This document shows positions 9,501 through 18,037 of a DNA stretch of 54,901 nt, piece after piece. The DNA is from Streptomyces morookaense (GTDB lineage: Bacteria; Actinomycetota; Actinomycetes; Streptomycetales; Streptomycetaceae). The stretch lies in contig NZ_JABBXF010000069.1 in assembly GCF_013030945.1 (NCBI RefSeq), positions 1 to 54,901 of the forward strand, read 5' to 3'. A model generated the notes under the pieces. The model was not told the DNA's origin and did no database searches. It worked only from the letters and a program-made list of their open reading frames with translations. Made by a program: the position numbers and the translations under genes. Every line of letters starts with the position of its first letter. Positions within the stretch are counted from its first letter, which is position 1.

Positions 9501-12500
9501 TGCCGCCACGCAGCGCCACCTCGTCGAGCCCGTCGTGGAGGAGCTCGGCCAACAGCGCCTCCTCGGAGCCCGCGTCGATGTCGATGAGGCGGCAACGCAA
9601 CTCCGGCCGTTCGGCGTTGACGACCCGCCCGAACCCCCACAGCGCGGCCGCGAACGGGTCGGTGGTCGGATCCTCGGGGGAGACACTCTGCGTGCCCGCG
9701 GTGATGAGGAACAGCGGTACGTCGCCGACCGGCATCGCCTGCACCAGCCGCAGCGGCTCGGCGACGGGCGAGCACACGGGCGCGTCGTCCGTCCGGCTCG
9801 CGACATGGACGACGCCGCGGCAGCCCTTGACTTGTTCCGGCCAGTCGTCCTCGCTCAGGTCGGTGTGTACGACCGTGCCGCCCGCCGCGGTGATCCGCCG
9901 CGCCAGCCCGGCATGGGTGGCCGAGGAACCCACGAGGATCCAAGTTCCCTCGGCATCACCGGCGTTGTCGAGGGGCTCGGGGCGCCAGGTGTGTTCGTAG
10001 TGGAGGCGCTGCCCGGGTGCGGTGGTCACGGCGCTGTCGTCGGCCGGCCGCTGGGCGCGCAGGCCGGTCACCTCCGCGACCACCTCGCCGTCGTCGGTGA
10101 CGAGGGTGAGGTCGCATTCGAACCGGCCCGGGACCGTGCTGTGCCGGTCGCGTCCATGGACCCACAGCCGTCGGCCCGGCGCGCGGTAGTAGCGGAGTTC
10201 GGCGATGCGGGCCGGTACGTAGGTACCGGCCGCTGCGGTGCCCCCGAGGACGAGGGCCCCGGCGAACACCGCCTGGAGAGCAGCGTCCAGGAACACCGGG
10301 TGCAGGCGGTGGCCCGCCGGGTCCACGGTGCCGAGGCCGATCTCGGCGAAGACCTCTCCGGTCTCCTCCCGGAGCCACATCCGGTCGACGGCGCGGAACG
10401 CCGGCCCGTAGTGCAGGTCGCCGACGCCGAGCCGTGCGTACACCTCGTCGTGGTCGAGTACCGGCAGCGAACGGACGTGCTCGGCAAGGGTGTCCGTGCG
10501 CGGCGGCGGCAGCAACGGTCCGGCGAGGTACGACCGGCGCAGTTCGGTGTGCAGTGTCCAGTCGGGGTCGTCCGCGTGGGCGCGACTGTGCAAACTCATT
10601 CGCCTGCGCGTCGGGTCGTAGCCGACGCGCAGGGTGGTCACCGAGGACGGCGGGAGTACCAGGGGCCGGTGGAAGACGATGTCTTCCAGGAAGCAGGGCT
10701 CGTCGTCGGGGAACATCGCGAGCGCGGCCTCGACGTACCCTGCGCCCGGGAAGATCACGTCGTCGCCGATCCGGTGGTCCTCGAGGTACGGGAACTCGGC
10801 CGTGCCCAGTTCGACGTCCTGGGCCGGGTCGGCCGAGGCGACGGTCCGGCCGCCGAGGGACAGGCCGCCGTGGTCCAGGCGTGCTTGCCGGGAGGCCGGC
10901 GACTCGGTCCAGTGGCGGTCGCGCTGCCACGGGTAGAGCGGGAGGTCGAGGTGATCCGGCGGGCCGGGGTGCACCGCTTCCCAGTTCGGTGTGGCGCCGG
11001 CCGTGTAGAGGGAGCCGAGCGTTTCCAGCAGATGCCGACGCTGCGGCCGGTCCCGGCGCAGTGAGGCCAGCCGTACCGCGTCGGTGCGGCTGTCGATCAG
11101 GGCCTCGTCCACCGCTGCGGCCAGGACCGGATGCGGTCCGACTTCGAGCACCGCCCCGGGCGCCCGGCCGAGCAGGTGTCGGAACGCGTCGGCGAAACGC
11201 ACCGGCTGCCGGACATTGCGCCACCAGTACGCACTGTCGAGTTCGGAGCCGTCGACCCGGTCGCCGGTCACCGTCGAGTACAGCGGCACCCGGGCCCGGT
11301 CCGGCCGGATACCGGCCAGGGCCGCCAGCAGCGGTGCGCGGATCTCGTCCATCTGCGGGCTGTGATAGGCCACTTCGACCCGCAGCGGCGTGACGGCGGC
11401 GCCCGCCGCCCTCAACCGTTCGGCCACGGCATCGACGGCCTCGTGATCACCGGCCAGCGTTGTCGCCGTCGTGCTGTTGATCGCGGCCACCGCCACGCCC
11501 TCGGCCAGATGGGGGGTGACTTCGTCGACGGGCAGGCCGACCGCGATCATGCTGCCGCGTCCGGCGAGCGTCGCTTGCAGGCGTGCCCGGTGGAAGCTCA
11601 CCGTCAGCGCGTCCTCCAGCGTGTACACCCCGGCCGCGTGAGCCGCGGCCACCTCGCCCACGCTGTGGCCCACGACCATGTCGGGCTCGATTCCCCAGTC
11701 GCGCCACAACGCCGTCAGCCCGGTCTGCACCACGAAGTTGGCGACCTGTGCGTAAAGGGTCCTGTTCAACCGGGAGTCGGTCTCGGCGCGGAGCAGTTCG
11801 TCGCCGATCGAGAGGCCGAACCTTTCGAGCACCGCGTCGCACTCGGCAACGATCTGGGCGAAGCGCGGTTCTTCCAGCAGCAGTTCCCGGCCCATTCCCC
11901 ACCATTGCGGGCCCATTCCCGAGTAGACGAACGCGACCGCCGGTCGTTCCGTCCGTTGCGCGGCGATGTCGAGCTGCCGCAGGTGCCCGGCCGCTTCCCC
12001 GGGGTCGGCAGCAACGACGAAGGTCCGCAGGGAATGGTGGTCGCGGCGTCGTGCGGCGGCACCGGCGACGCGCCGCAACGTCGGCGCGTCCGGCTGTTCG
12101 AGGAGGGTCGCATAGGCGTCGGCCAGGGCACGCAAAGCCCCTTCGCTGCGCGCCGACAGCGGGAGAAGCAGCGGCTCTCCGTCGTCCTCTCTGTCGGGTC
12201 CGACGGACGTCACGGCCGGGGCCTCTTCGAGGAGGGCGTGTGCGTTCGTACCGCCGACGCCGAACGAGTTGACCCCCGCCCGCCGCGGGCCTCCGTACGC
12301 CGGAAACGGGACCGTCTCCGTCGGCACGCACAATGGCAAACGGTCGAACGGGATACGGGGGTTGGGCTTTTCGAAGTGCACATTGGGCGGGATGAGACCA
12401 TGTTCCAGGCACAGACTCGCCTTGATCACCCCCGCCACCCCGGCCGCCGCCTCGGTGTGACCGAAGTTCGACTTCACCGACCCCATCCAGTGCGTGCGCT

Positions 12501-13560
12501 CCGACCCGACGAGTGCGTCGCCGATCGCAGCCGCCTCGATCGGGTCTCCCACGGCGGTGCCCGTTCCGTGGGCCTCGTAGTAGCCCACCGATCCCGGCTC
12601 GACACCGGTCGTCCGGAACACCTGCCGGATCAGCCCCCGTTGGGCTTCTGCGCTGGGCACCGGCACGCCGGGGGTACGGCCGTCGTGGTTCACCGCCGAG
12701 CCACGCACCACCGCGTGAACACGGTCGCCGTCGCGCCGGGCCGCGGAGAGCGGCTTGAGCACGATCATTCCCGCGCCTTCGCTGCGCACATACCCGTTCG
12801 CGCGGTGGTCGAAGGACCTGCAGCGGGCGTCCGGGGACAGGAACTGTCCCTTCGCCATCGCCATCGTGGTGACCGGGAGGAACATCATGTTCACGCCGCC
12901 GGCCACCGCCAGTTCGCACTCGCCACGGTCCAGGGCGGAGCATGCCTGGTGGACCGCGACCAGCGACGAGGAACACGCGGTGTCGAGCGTGAAGCACGGC
13001 CCGTGCCAGTCGAATGTGTACGACAGCCTCGCCGCGAGCATGGTCATGCTCACCCCGGTCGGGGTGGCCACGCCGAGCAGGTGCCGGTTCTGGTCGGCCA
13101 TCGCCAGACCTGCCGCGTCGAAGGTGAATCCGCCCACGTACGCGCCCACGCCGCGGCCGGCGGTCGAACCCGGCGGAATGCCGGCGTCCTCGAAGGCTTC
13201 CCAGGTCACCTCCAGCAGCACCCTCTGCTGCGGGTCCAACGCGGCGGCCTCGCGTGGTGGCATCCCGAAGAAGCCCGCGTCGAACTCCTCCAAGCCCGAA
13301 CGAAGGAACCCGCCTTGCCGGATGAACATCCGTCCCGGAACGACGGGATCGGCATCGAAGTAGGCATCGGCGTTCCACCGGTCGGCTGGAATGTCGGCGA
13401 TGGCGTCCACTCCGGAGACGACCAACTCCCAGAAGCTCCGCGGATCCGCGATCCCACCGGGGAATCGGCAGCCGATGCCGACGATCGCGATCGGCTCGGC
13501 CCATCCAGGGTCTTTTTCCCGGTCATCTTCAGGGCCGGGAGGGGGAGTTGAGGATGCCAT
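6565..13560 (-). CDS. Stand-alone highly reducing type I polyketide synthase with C-terminal hydrolase
   Basis: 2331 aa in one module. KS about 22-445: Cys196 in TACSSSL, His331 in HGTGT, His368 in KSNFGH. AT about 540-830: Ser633 in GHSVGE; specificity region AYHSPQM (731-737), neither the malonyl HAFH nor the methylmalonyl YASH signature. DH about 905-1170: His929 in HRIGDDVIFP and Asp1092 in LDAALQ. ER about 1385-1695: VHSAAGGVG. KR about 1715-1900: TGGLGGLG, Ser1854, Tyr1867, Asn1871. ACP about 1995-2065: Ser2025 in DIDSL. Residues 2075-2331 are an alpha/beta hydrolase of prolyl-oligopeptidase type: Ser2191 in GTSRG, Asp2276, His2308. All reductive domains look intact, so a fully reduced chain is expected, and as the only module it probably works iteratively. 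The hydrolase may release the product. Start supported by GAGGAGA upstream. Confidence 0.93.
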   Translation of the reverse strand: MASSTPPPGPEDDREKDPGWAEPIAIVGIGCRFPGGIADPRSFWELVVSGVDAIADIPADRWNADAYFDADPVVPGRMFIRQGGFLRSGLEEFDAGFFGMPPREAAALDPQQRVLLEVTWEAFEDAGIPPGSTAGRGVGAYVGGFTFDAAGLAMADQNRHLLGVATPTGVSMTMLAARLSYTFDWHGPCFTLDTACSSSLVAVHQACSALDRGECELAVAGGVNMMFLPVTTMAMAKGQFLSPDARCRSFDHRANGYVRSEGAGMIVLKPLSAARRDGDRVHAVVRGSAVNHDGRTPGVPVPSAEAQRGLIRQVFRTTGVEPGSVGYYEAHGTGTAVGDPIEAAAIGDALVGSERTHWMGSVKSNFGHTEAAAGVAGVIKASLCLEHGLIPPNVHFEKPNPRIPFDRLPLCVPTETVPFPAYGGPRRAGVNSFGVGGTNAHALLEEAPAVTSVGPDREDDGEPLLLPLSARSEGALRALADAYATLLEQPDAPTLRRVAGAAARRRDHHSLRTFVVAADPGEAAGHLRQLDIAAQRTERPAVAFVYSGMGPQWWGMGRELLLEEPRFAQIVAECDAVLERFGLSIGDELLRAETDSRLNRTLYAQVANFVVQTGLTALWRDWGIEPDMVVGHSVGEVAAAHAAGVYTLEDALTVSFHRARLQATLAGRGSMIAVGLPVDEVTPHLAEGVAVAAINSTTATTLAGDHEAVDAVAERLRAAGAAVTPLRVEVAYHSPQMDEIRAPLLAALAGIRPDRARVPLYSTVTGDRVDGSELDSAYWWRNVRQPVRFADAFRHLLGRAPGAVLEVGPHPVLAAAVDEALIDSRTDAVRLASLRRDRPQRRHLLETLGSLYTAGATPNWEAVHPGPPDHLDLPLYPWQRDRHWTESPASRQARLDHGGLSLGGRTVASADPAQDVELGTAEFPYLEDHRIGDDVIFPGAGYVEAALAMFPDDEPCFLEDIVFHRPLVLPPSSVTTLRVGYDPTRRRMSLHSRAHADDPDWTLHTELRRSYLAGPLLPPPRTDTLAEHVRSLPVLDHDEVYARLGVGDLHYGPAFRAVDRMWLREETGEVFAEIGLGTVDPAGHRLHPVFLDAALQAVFAGALVLGGTAAAGTYVPARIAELRYYRAPGRRLWVHGRDRHSTVPGRFECDLTLVTDDGEVVAEVTGLRAQRPADDSAVTTAPGQRLHYEHTWRPEPLDNAGDAEGTWILVGSSATHAGLARRITAAGGTVVHTDLSEDDWPEQVKGCRGVVHVASRTDDAPVCSPVAEPLRLVQAMPVGDVPLFLITAGTQSVSPEDPTTDPFAAALWGFGRVVNAERPELRCRLIDIDAGSEEALLAELLHDGLDEVALRGGTRYVRRLEPAGDLSPLHQVTTRTDLTPVRLGVLRTTADNLRFAATARREPGPAEVEIEVACVGVNFKDVLKVTGLLAPRAMEGSHSRETLGLECSGTVVRVGEDVTELRPGDEVFAHSKALFASHVTLDAVRVVRKPAGLSPAQAASLLPVVTAYLSLVRLARVRPGDRVLVHSAAGGVGLAAVRIAGRLGAEVFATAGSRTRREFLHGQGVAHVADSRSTTFADDVLRWTGGEGVDVILNSLPGEMIHHNLRVLRTFGRFVELGKPTVDPGPAQRAMTHHAFDYDQLMALRPDDVRTAMQEVAALFEEGALAPLPVTEMPADQVDKAMLAMGGPDHLGKIVVRMAGEPVTVPASSLAGSPVRPDATYVLTGGLGGLGRTVARRFADRGARHLVLTGRSGAATAEAERAVAELTARGVDVRVEKADVADRAQVAALLARIRTTMPPIRGIVHAAADFDDTVLADTDAARLVDATRPKADGAWNLHLETRPDSLDFFLLFSSVGAQLGSVALGAYATANEFLNALARHRSAQGLPATSIGWGMIDDVGVAVSGNGEVGSFLRRNGHGGLSPERFLTELETLLRTRPVEASVADIDWSRWARANPQLASLPRVRPVVPAGTTTDGDGPGAAQLAILGPEERATLLPTLLAPILQQTTGLTDHQLGNDQPVDIDSLTAVGLRVLLHKELGVSVPAVKLQRNLTMAGLARLLSDELDRTPVDALQDLAVHEFTSADGLTVYGHLGLPPGPGPHPAVVVCTAGPGGALNADGDPVQVGEHPPLRAAGFAVLTVDHRGAPGHGPDFDARAEMGGRDIDDVLAAADHLAGLPGIDGARVSLLGTSRGAYTALTALGRAPDRWHRAVLLMGLYDPALLVTAEREQPGSFVPSRLGVGPDQLASHFAAPERRPLTSLGDVTAPMLIVHGEADPLIPVEHARDLAAEAGRLGRSARLVTVPGLAHDSRYDGEEWGSLWPRIAEFLAEG

Positions 13561-13915
13561 CGAAATCTCCTCGTGACGGCTCTGACCGCGACAGCGCGCC
13601 AGCCTACCCGCTGTGCCCTGGGCAGTTGGGACGGAAGTGGCGGGGTTTCCCGGACGGAAGGAAGCAGTTCAAACAGGTGACGATCAGCACCTGCCGGCGG
13701 CCTCCACGGGTCCCGGCCGTTCCGCGCAGCGTGTGTGCAGGTGTCGCCTCGGTTCGGGGGTCGACGAGGCCCGGTTGTCTGTTACGGTCATTGACGGACG
13801 TACGAAAGTCACGGTCCGGTAGGTAGTCCGGATGGCGATCACTCGCTCGTACGGTGCCCATTGAGGCACATCCGGTGCGCCCCTTTTCGTCACATGATCG
13901 AGAAGGGACACAACT
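13561..13915. other. Divergent promoter region of PKS and monooxygenase
   Basis: 355 bp separating the PKS start (13560, minus) from the FAD monooxygenase start (13916, plus). It must hold promoters for both. It contains no gene I can support. A CGGAC/GTCCG inverted pair occurs at about 13795-13818 near TTGACGGACGTACG, a possible operator or promoter element; evidence is weak. Confidence 0.4.
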
Positions 13916-15157
13916 GTGTCGGATCTGCATGCCATCATCGCCGGGGGCGGCCTGGGCGGCCTTGCTCTCGCACAAGGACTCCAGCGGGCGGGCATCAGCG
14001 TCGCCGTCCACGAGAAGGACCCCGGCCCCGACTTCCGCAACCAGGGCTATCGCATCCGCATCGATCCGGACGGCATCACCGCGCTCAAGGCGCTGCTGAC
14101 GCCGCAGGCGTTCGAGGTGTTCGCCGCCACCGCCGGAACACCCGGCGCGCGGATGGACTCCTTCGACCACCGGCTCTGCCTGCTGCACGCGCAGGAACTG
14201 CCGGTGGTGGAGGACCTGCCGGGCGGCGGGAACCTGGCAGCCAACCGCAGGACCCTGCGCCAGATCCTGCTGGCCGGGCTGGAGAAGTCCGTGCACTACG
14301 GCTCCGCGTTGACCCGTTATGAGACCGATCAATCGGGCACGGTGACCGCGCACTTCGCGGACGGGACGAGCGCCACCGGGGACGTGCTGATCGGTGCCGA
14401 CGGGGTCAACTCTGCAACCCGAAGGCAGCGTCTGCCCGAGGCCCAGGTCGTCGACGCGGGGCTGCGGCTGCTGTACGGCAAGGTCCCGCTCGTCGGCGAT
14501 GCGGCCCAGGAGCTTCCCTCCGACCTGTCGGGCCTGTGGACCACCGTCATCGGCCCGCAGCGGCGCTTCCTCGGGCTCGCGCCGGTGCAGTACCGCGAGC
14601 CGCAGCACGAGGTGACCGCGAGGCTGGCTCCCGGGATCGAGCTCAGCGACGACAGCGACTACCTGGCCTGCGTCTTCGGCATGCGCCGGAAGCAACTGAC
14701 CTGTAGTGACGAGAAGTTGTTCGCCATGAGCGGCGCCGAGCTCCGGGCGATGACCCTGTCGCTGATGGAGGGCTGGCACCCCGGGCCGGCGGAGATCGTC
14801 TCCCGCCAGGACCCGGCCTCGATCTTCCCGATTTCGGTCCGCACCAGCGTGCCCGTCACCGCATGGGAAACGAACGCGGTCACGCTCCTCGGCGACGCCA
14901 TCCACGTCATGAGCCCCGCCATCGGTGTGGGCGCGAACACCGCGCTGCGCGACGCCCGCGTTCTCACGGCCCGCCTCGTCGAGGCCGCCGCCGGTCGACC
15001 GCTCACCGACGCCCTGCGGGCCTACGAGGACGAGATGCGCGACTACGGCTTCGACGCCGTCCGCGAATCGGCCGAGCGCGGTCACCGCCTCGTCGGCCAG
15101 GACCGGCTGCCCGCACCGCAGTTGCCGCCGACGGGCAACGCCCACCCGCAGCACTGA
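13916..15157 (+). CDS. FAD-dependent aromatic-type monooxygenase
   Basis: 413 aa flavoprotein of the p-hydroxybenzoate hydroxylase / UbiH class. The FAD dinucleotide motif GGGLGGLALA is at residues 10-19, the DG motif appears as GADGVNSATRR near 160, and the GD motif as LLGDAIHVMSP near 320 followed by GVGANTALRDA. It should use NAD(P)H and O2 to hydroxylate or epoxidise a small molecule in the cytoplasm. The GTG start at 13916 is favoured by AGAAGGGA at 13901-13908. Its divergent position next to the PKS suggests it could tailor the polyketide, but aromatic-drug degradation is equally compatible. Confidence 0.88.
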   Translation: MSDLHAIIAGGGLGGLALAQGLQRAGISVAVHEKDPGPDFRNQGYRIRIDPDGITALKALLTPQAFEVFAATAGTPGARMDSFDHRLCLLHAQELPVVEDLPGGGNLAANRRTLRQILLAGLEKSVHYGSALTRYETDQSGTVTAHFADGTSATGDVLIGADGVNSATRRQRLPEAQVVDAGLRLLYGKVPLVGDAAQELPSDLSGLWTTVIGPQRRFLGLAPVQYREPQHEVTARLAPGIELSDDSDYLACVFGMRRKQLTCSDEKLFAMSGAELRAMTLSLMEGWHPGPAEIVSRQDPASIFPISVRTSVPVTAWETNAVTLLGDAIHVMSPAIGVGANTALRDARVLTARLVEAAAGRPLTDALRAYEDEMRDYGFDAVRESAERGHRLVGQDRLPAPQLPPTGNAHPQH

Positions 15158-15290
15158 CCGGCCGGCCCAGGCCCGACCCCACCCTGTGCCGGGCCTCCTC
15201 GGGCTGTCGGTTCCCGGCAGTTCCGCATGTCCCAACGCCTGAACCGGAGAACTGGAGAACTGGCGGGCTGCCGTCAGGCGACTGCGGCGG

Positions 15291-16112
15291 TCAGCCGGTC
15301 TTCTCCCGTGGCGTCCGTTCTCCTGCCTTGATGGCGAAGGGCAGTCGGTTGCCCGGTGGTGGGACGGGGCAGATCGGGAAGTTGTCGCTGAACGCGCACG
15401 GCAGGTTCACCGCCCGGTTGAAGTCCAGGTGCACCTGTCCGTCCTTGCCCACCTCGCCGATCTCCAGCGAGCGGCCCGCGCTGTAGGTGGTGACGCCACT
15501 GGTGTCGTCGGCGAACACGGTGTTGAGCCTCCCGTGGGAGCGCAGCATCTGCAGGGTGTACGTGTGTCGATCGTGCTGGACGTGTACAAGTCCGGGGGAG
15601 TCGTATGTGTGCCGGCTCAGTCCCGGATCGACGGAATCGAGTTCGATCTGGCCGGACGACTTGTACGGTTCGTAGTGGCCGGTGAGTACCCACTCGGGGT
15701 TCGGCTCGAAGACGGGGACGCCGCGGAAGTTCAGTCGCGTCGACGCGTCCGGGTCGTAAACCACGATCATGTAGGTCCCTCGGTAGGTGATGCCGATCTC
15801 CAACTCGCCTGCCGCCACCCGCTGGTCGTCGCGAGCGCCGGCCGGCGCGAGCCGCCTCATGGTGGTGAAGCTGTCGCCGTCGAATGCCATCGTCGTCTCT
15901 TCCGGGTCGATGACGACCTCGTCGTGGTCCTGGGACCACAGGCCCGGAAGTCCGGGGTAGCGGCGGGGGGTGTCATCCAGCCAGTGCAGCGATCGCGCCG
16001 ACAGCCAGCCGTGCGGTGCGATGAGCCACTGCTCCCATCCAGTCCGCCATGCCTTCCAGTCCTGCGTGAACTGCTCGCCGTTGATGCCCGTGATGTCCTG
16101 ACCGAGTGTCAT
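15291..16112 (-). CDS. DUF1684 family protein
   Basis: 273 aa soluble protein. The C-terminal half carries the DUF1684 signature: LDFNRAVNLPCAFSDNFPIC followed by PVPPPGNRLPFAIKAGE. The N-terminal half has the family's WLSARSLHWL and LTGHYEPY-type segments. No signal peptide or membrane span. The biochemical function of DUF1684 is not established; it is common in actinobacteria and occasionally sits beside regulators and oxidoreductases, as here. It lies 189 bp downstream of the XRE-cupin gene on the same strand and could be cotranscribed with it. Confidence 0.8.
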   Translation of the reverse strand: MTLGQDITGINGEQFTQDWKAWRTGWEQWLIAPHGWLSARSLHWLDDTPRRYPGLPGLWSQDHDEVVIDPEETTMAFDGDSFTTMRRLAPAGARDDQRVAAGELEIGITYRGTYMIVVYDPDASTRLNFRGVPVFEPNPEWVLTGHYEPYKSSGQIELDSVDPGLSRHTYDSPGLVHVQHDRHTYTLQMLRSHGRLNTVFADDTSGVTTYSAGRSLEIGEVGKDGQVHLDFNRAVNLPCAFSDNFPICPVPPPGNRLPFAIKAGERTPREKTG

Positions 16113-16301
16113 GGTGCGGTGCCCGCTTTCTTGTCGGTTCTCTCGTCGGTGCGGTTCGGGTGGACCTACCGTGCTGGGATCCGGGCAGCATGGGCAAAGG
16201 AACTTGCGAGAAAGGCAAACGCGCCTAGCGCCGGCTTGTGGACGAAACCGAGTTCCGGCGCGAGGGCGTACGTGGCGGGACGCGGCTGGTCTGGGGCCGG
16301 G

Positions 16302-16883
16302 TCACTTCGTGCGAGCGCGCAGATGCATCCGCTCGCCTTGCCGGCCGAAGATGATGAGCAGTTCGAGGGGCCGGTGGCCGGCGTTCGCGATGGCGTGCGG
16401 CACCCGGGTGTCGAACTCGGCGGCCTCACCGGCACTCAGGAGGAAATCCTTGTCCCCCAGAGCGAGCCGCAGCTTGCCGGCGATGACATAGAGCCACTCG
16501 TAGCCCTCGTGCACCTGCTGGTCGAGCCGCTCGGGGGTCTGCGCGGGCACTGGCAGGACCTGTTTGAACACGTTGAGACCGTCCGTGCCACGGGAGAGGG
16601 GCACCCACACCACACCGTCACGGTTCACCGGTTGCGGGCGGATGCGGGGATCACCCGTTGCCGGAGCACCGACCAGTTCGTCGAGCGGCATCCGGTACGC
16701 CTGCGCGAGAGGGAGCAGGACGTCCAGCGTCGGACGCCGCCGGCCCGATTCGATACGGGACAGCGTGCTGACGGACATGCCCGTCAGCTCCGCGAGCTGC
16801 TCCAGCGTGGATCCGCGCTGCTTGCGGATGGCGCGCAGCCGTGGCCCGACCGCGTCGAGGACGGCACTCAGCTCATGGGTCAT
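16302..16883 (-). CDS. XRE-family regulator with C-terminal cupin domain
   Basis: 193 aa from the ATG at 16883 (an upstream in-frame ATG at 16907 would run through the operator-like palindromes). The helix-turn-helix at about residues 14-68 reads LRAIRKQRGSTLEQLAELTG, MSVSTLSRIESGRRRP. The cupin beta-barrel at about residues 105-190 includes VHEGYEWLYVIAGKLRL and FDTRVPHAIAN. XRE-cupin proteins usually sense a small metabolite through the barrel and repress a linked gene. It is divergent from the flavoprotein at 16949, with symmetric sequences in the 65-bp gap, so autoregulation and control of that gene are likely. Confidence 0.88.
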   Translation of the reverse strand: MTHELSAVLDAVGPRLRAIRKQRGSTLEQLAELTGMSVSTLSRIESGRRRPTLDVLLPLAQAYRMPLDELVGAPATGDPRIRPQPVNRDGVVWVPLSRGTDGLNVFKQVLPVPAQTPERLDQQVHEGYEWLYVIAGKLRLALGDKDFLLSAGEAAEFDTRVPHAIANAGHRPLELLIIFGRQGERMHLRARTK

Positions 16884-16886
16884 GGA

Positions 16887-16907
16887 GCAAGCTTGCGCTT
16901 TCCGCAA
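16887..16907. promoter_or_regulatory. Overlapping palindromes, probable XRE-cupin operator
   Basis: The 65-bp gap between the divergent regulator and flavoprotein contains the perfect palindrome GCAAGCTTGC (16887-16896), overlapping a second inverted repeat with TTGCG and CGCAA arms around CTTTC (16893-16907). The position directly at the regulator's start favours an operator. Confidence 0.5.
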
Positions 16908-16948
16908 AGTTTATTCCGCTCTCTGCCGGGCCGCCGCACAGTGGGCAC

Positions 16949-17932
16949 ATGACTACACCAGCAGAAGCCGAAGCCGCACCCGGACCGGGCAACGCCGCAG
17001 AGTGCGTCGATGTCGTCGTGGTGGGCGGCGGACTGGCCGGCCTCGGGGCCGCTCTGACCCTCGGCCGCGCGCGTCGCTCGGTCCTCGTCATCGACGCGGG
17101 CCACCCGCGCAACGCGCCGGCCGCTCACTCGCACGGTTACCTGACCCGCGACGGCACACCTCCGCTGGAACTGCTCAGGCTGGGGCGGCAGGAGGTGCGC
17201 GGCTACGGCGGGCGGGTCATCGAGGGCACCGTCGAGACCATCGCGCGGCTCGACGACGGCCGCTTTCGCCTCACCACCGGGGAAGGCACCAGCCACCTGG
17301 CGCGGAGGGCGCTCGTGACCACAGGACTGGTGGACCGGTATCCGCGCATCCCCGGCCTGCACGACCGGTGGGGACGCGACGTCGTCCACTGCCCCTACTG
17401 CTTCGGCTGGGAGTACCGCGACCGCGCCCTCGCCGTCCTCGGCACCGGACCCGGCGCGGCGGCGCAGGCACTGATGTGGCGCCAGTGGAGCGAGGACGTG
17501 GTGCTGTTCCAGCACACCGCGCCCGAGCCCACCGAAGAGGAACAGGCCCGGCTCGCGGCCCGCGGCGTCACGGTCGTGCCGGGCGAGGTGGCTGCGGTCG
17601 AGGTCGACGACGACCGCGTCGTCGGCATCCGGCTCGCCTCGGGCGAGGTCCGACCACGCGAGGTCATTGTCATCGGCCCGCGGTTCGAGTTCCGGCACGA
17701 ACTGCTCGACCCCCTGGGCGTCAAGGCAGTCGAGCACCCGCTCGGCATCGGCCGTCAGGCCGAGGCCGACCTGAGCGGCTTCACCGGTGTCCCCGGCGTG
17801 TGGGTCGCCGGCAACGTGCTCGATGTGACCGCAGGCGTCATGCAGTCCGCGGCATCCGGTGTCACGGCAGCCGCCGCGCTCAACGCCGACCTGACCGCGG
17901 ACGACGCCGCACGCGCCGTTCTGGCACGGTGA
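16949..17932 (+). CDS. Thioredoxin-reductase-like NAD(P)/FAD oxidoreductase with CPYC motif
   Basis: 327 aa. FAD-binding VVGGGLAGLGAA at about residues 24-35, redox pair Cys148/Cys151 in HCPYCFGWE, second nucleotide-binding motif LGTGPGAAAQA near 168, and the C-terminal GVWVAGNVLD FAD segment. This is the class of low-molecular-weight thioredoxin-reductase-like flavoproteins that includes disulfide-forming enzymes of dithiol natural products as well as uncharacterised reductases. No thioredoxin gene is adjacent, so the partner is unknown. Start taken at ATG 16949, which begins a conventional N-terminus; a longer form starting near 16841 would overlap the divergent regulator. Confidence 0.87.
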   Translation: MTTPAEAEAAPGPGNAAECVDVVVVGGGLAGLGAALTLGRARRSVLVIDAGHPRNAPAAHSHGYLTRDGTPPLELLRLGRQEVRGYGGRVIEGTVETIARLDDGRFRLTTGEGTSHLARRALVTTGLVDRYPRIPGLHDRWGRDVVHCPYCFGWEYRDRALAVLGTGPGAAAQALMWRQWSEDVVLFQHTAPEPTEEEQARLAARGVTVVPGEVAAVEVDDDRVVGIRLASGEVRPREVIVIGPRFEFRHELLDPLGVKAVEHPLGIGRQAEADLSGFTGVPGVWVAGNVLDVTAGVMQSAASGVTAAAALNADLTADDAARAVLAR

Positions 17933-18037
17933 ACGCCGCGACACAACGCCGCGCGAGCGAAGTCGCAGGCAACTTCCCAGCCGGCCCCGGTGATCAACGC
18001 GACACCCGGCGACAGCGCCCTGGACCGCCTCACCGAC

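Noticed and set aside
11131..13551. Plus-strand 806-codon frame inside the PKS gene
   Set aside because: Antisense shadow of the KS/AT region; composition dominated by Arg/Gly/His with no family resemblance.
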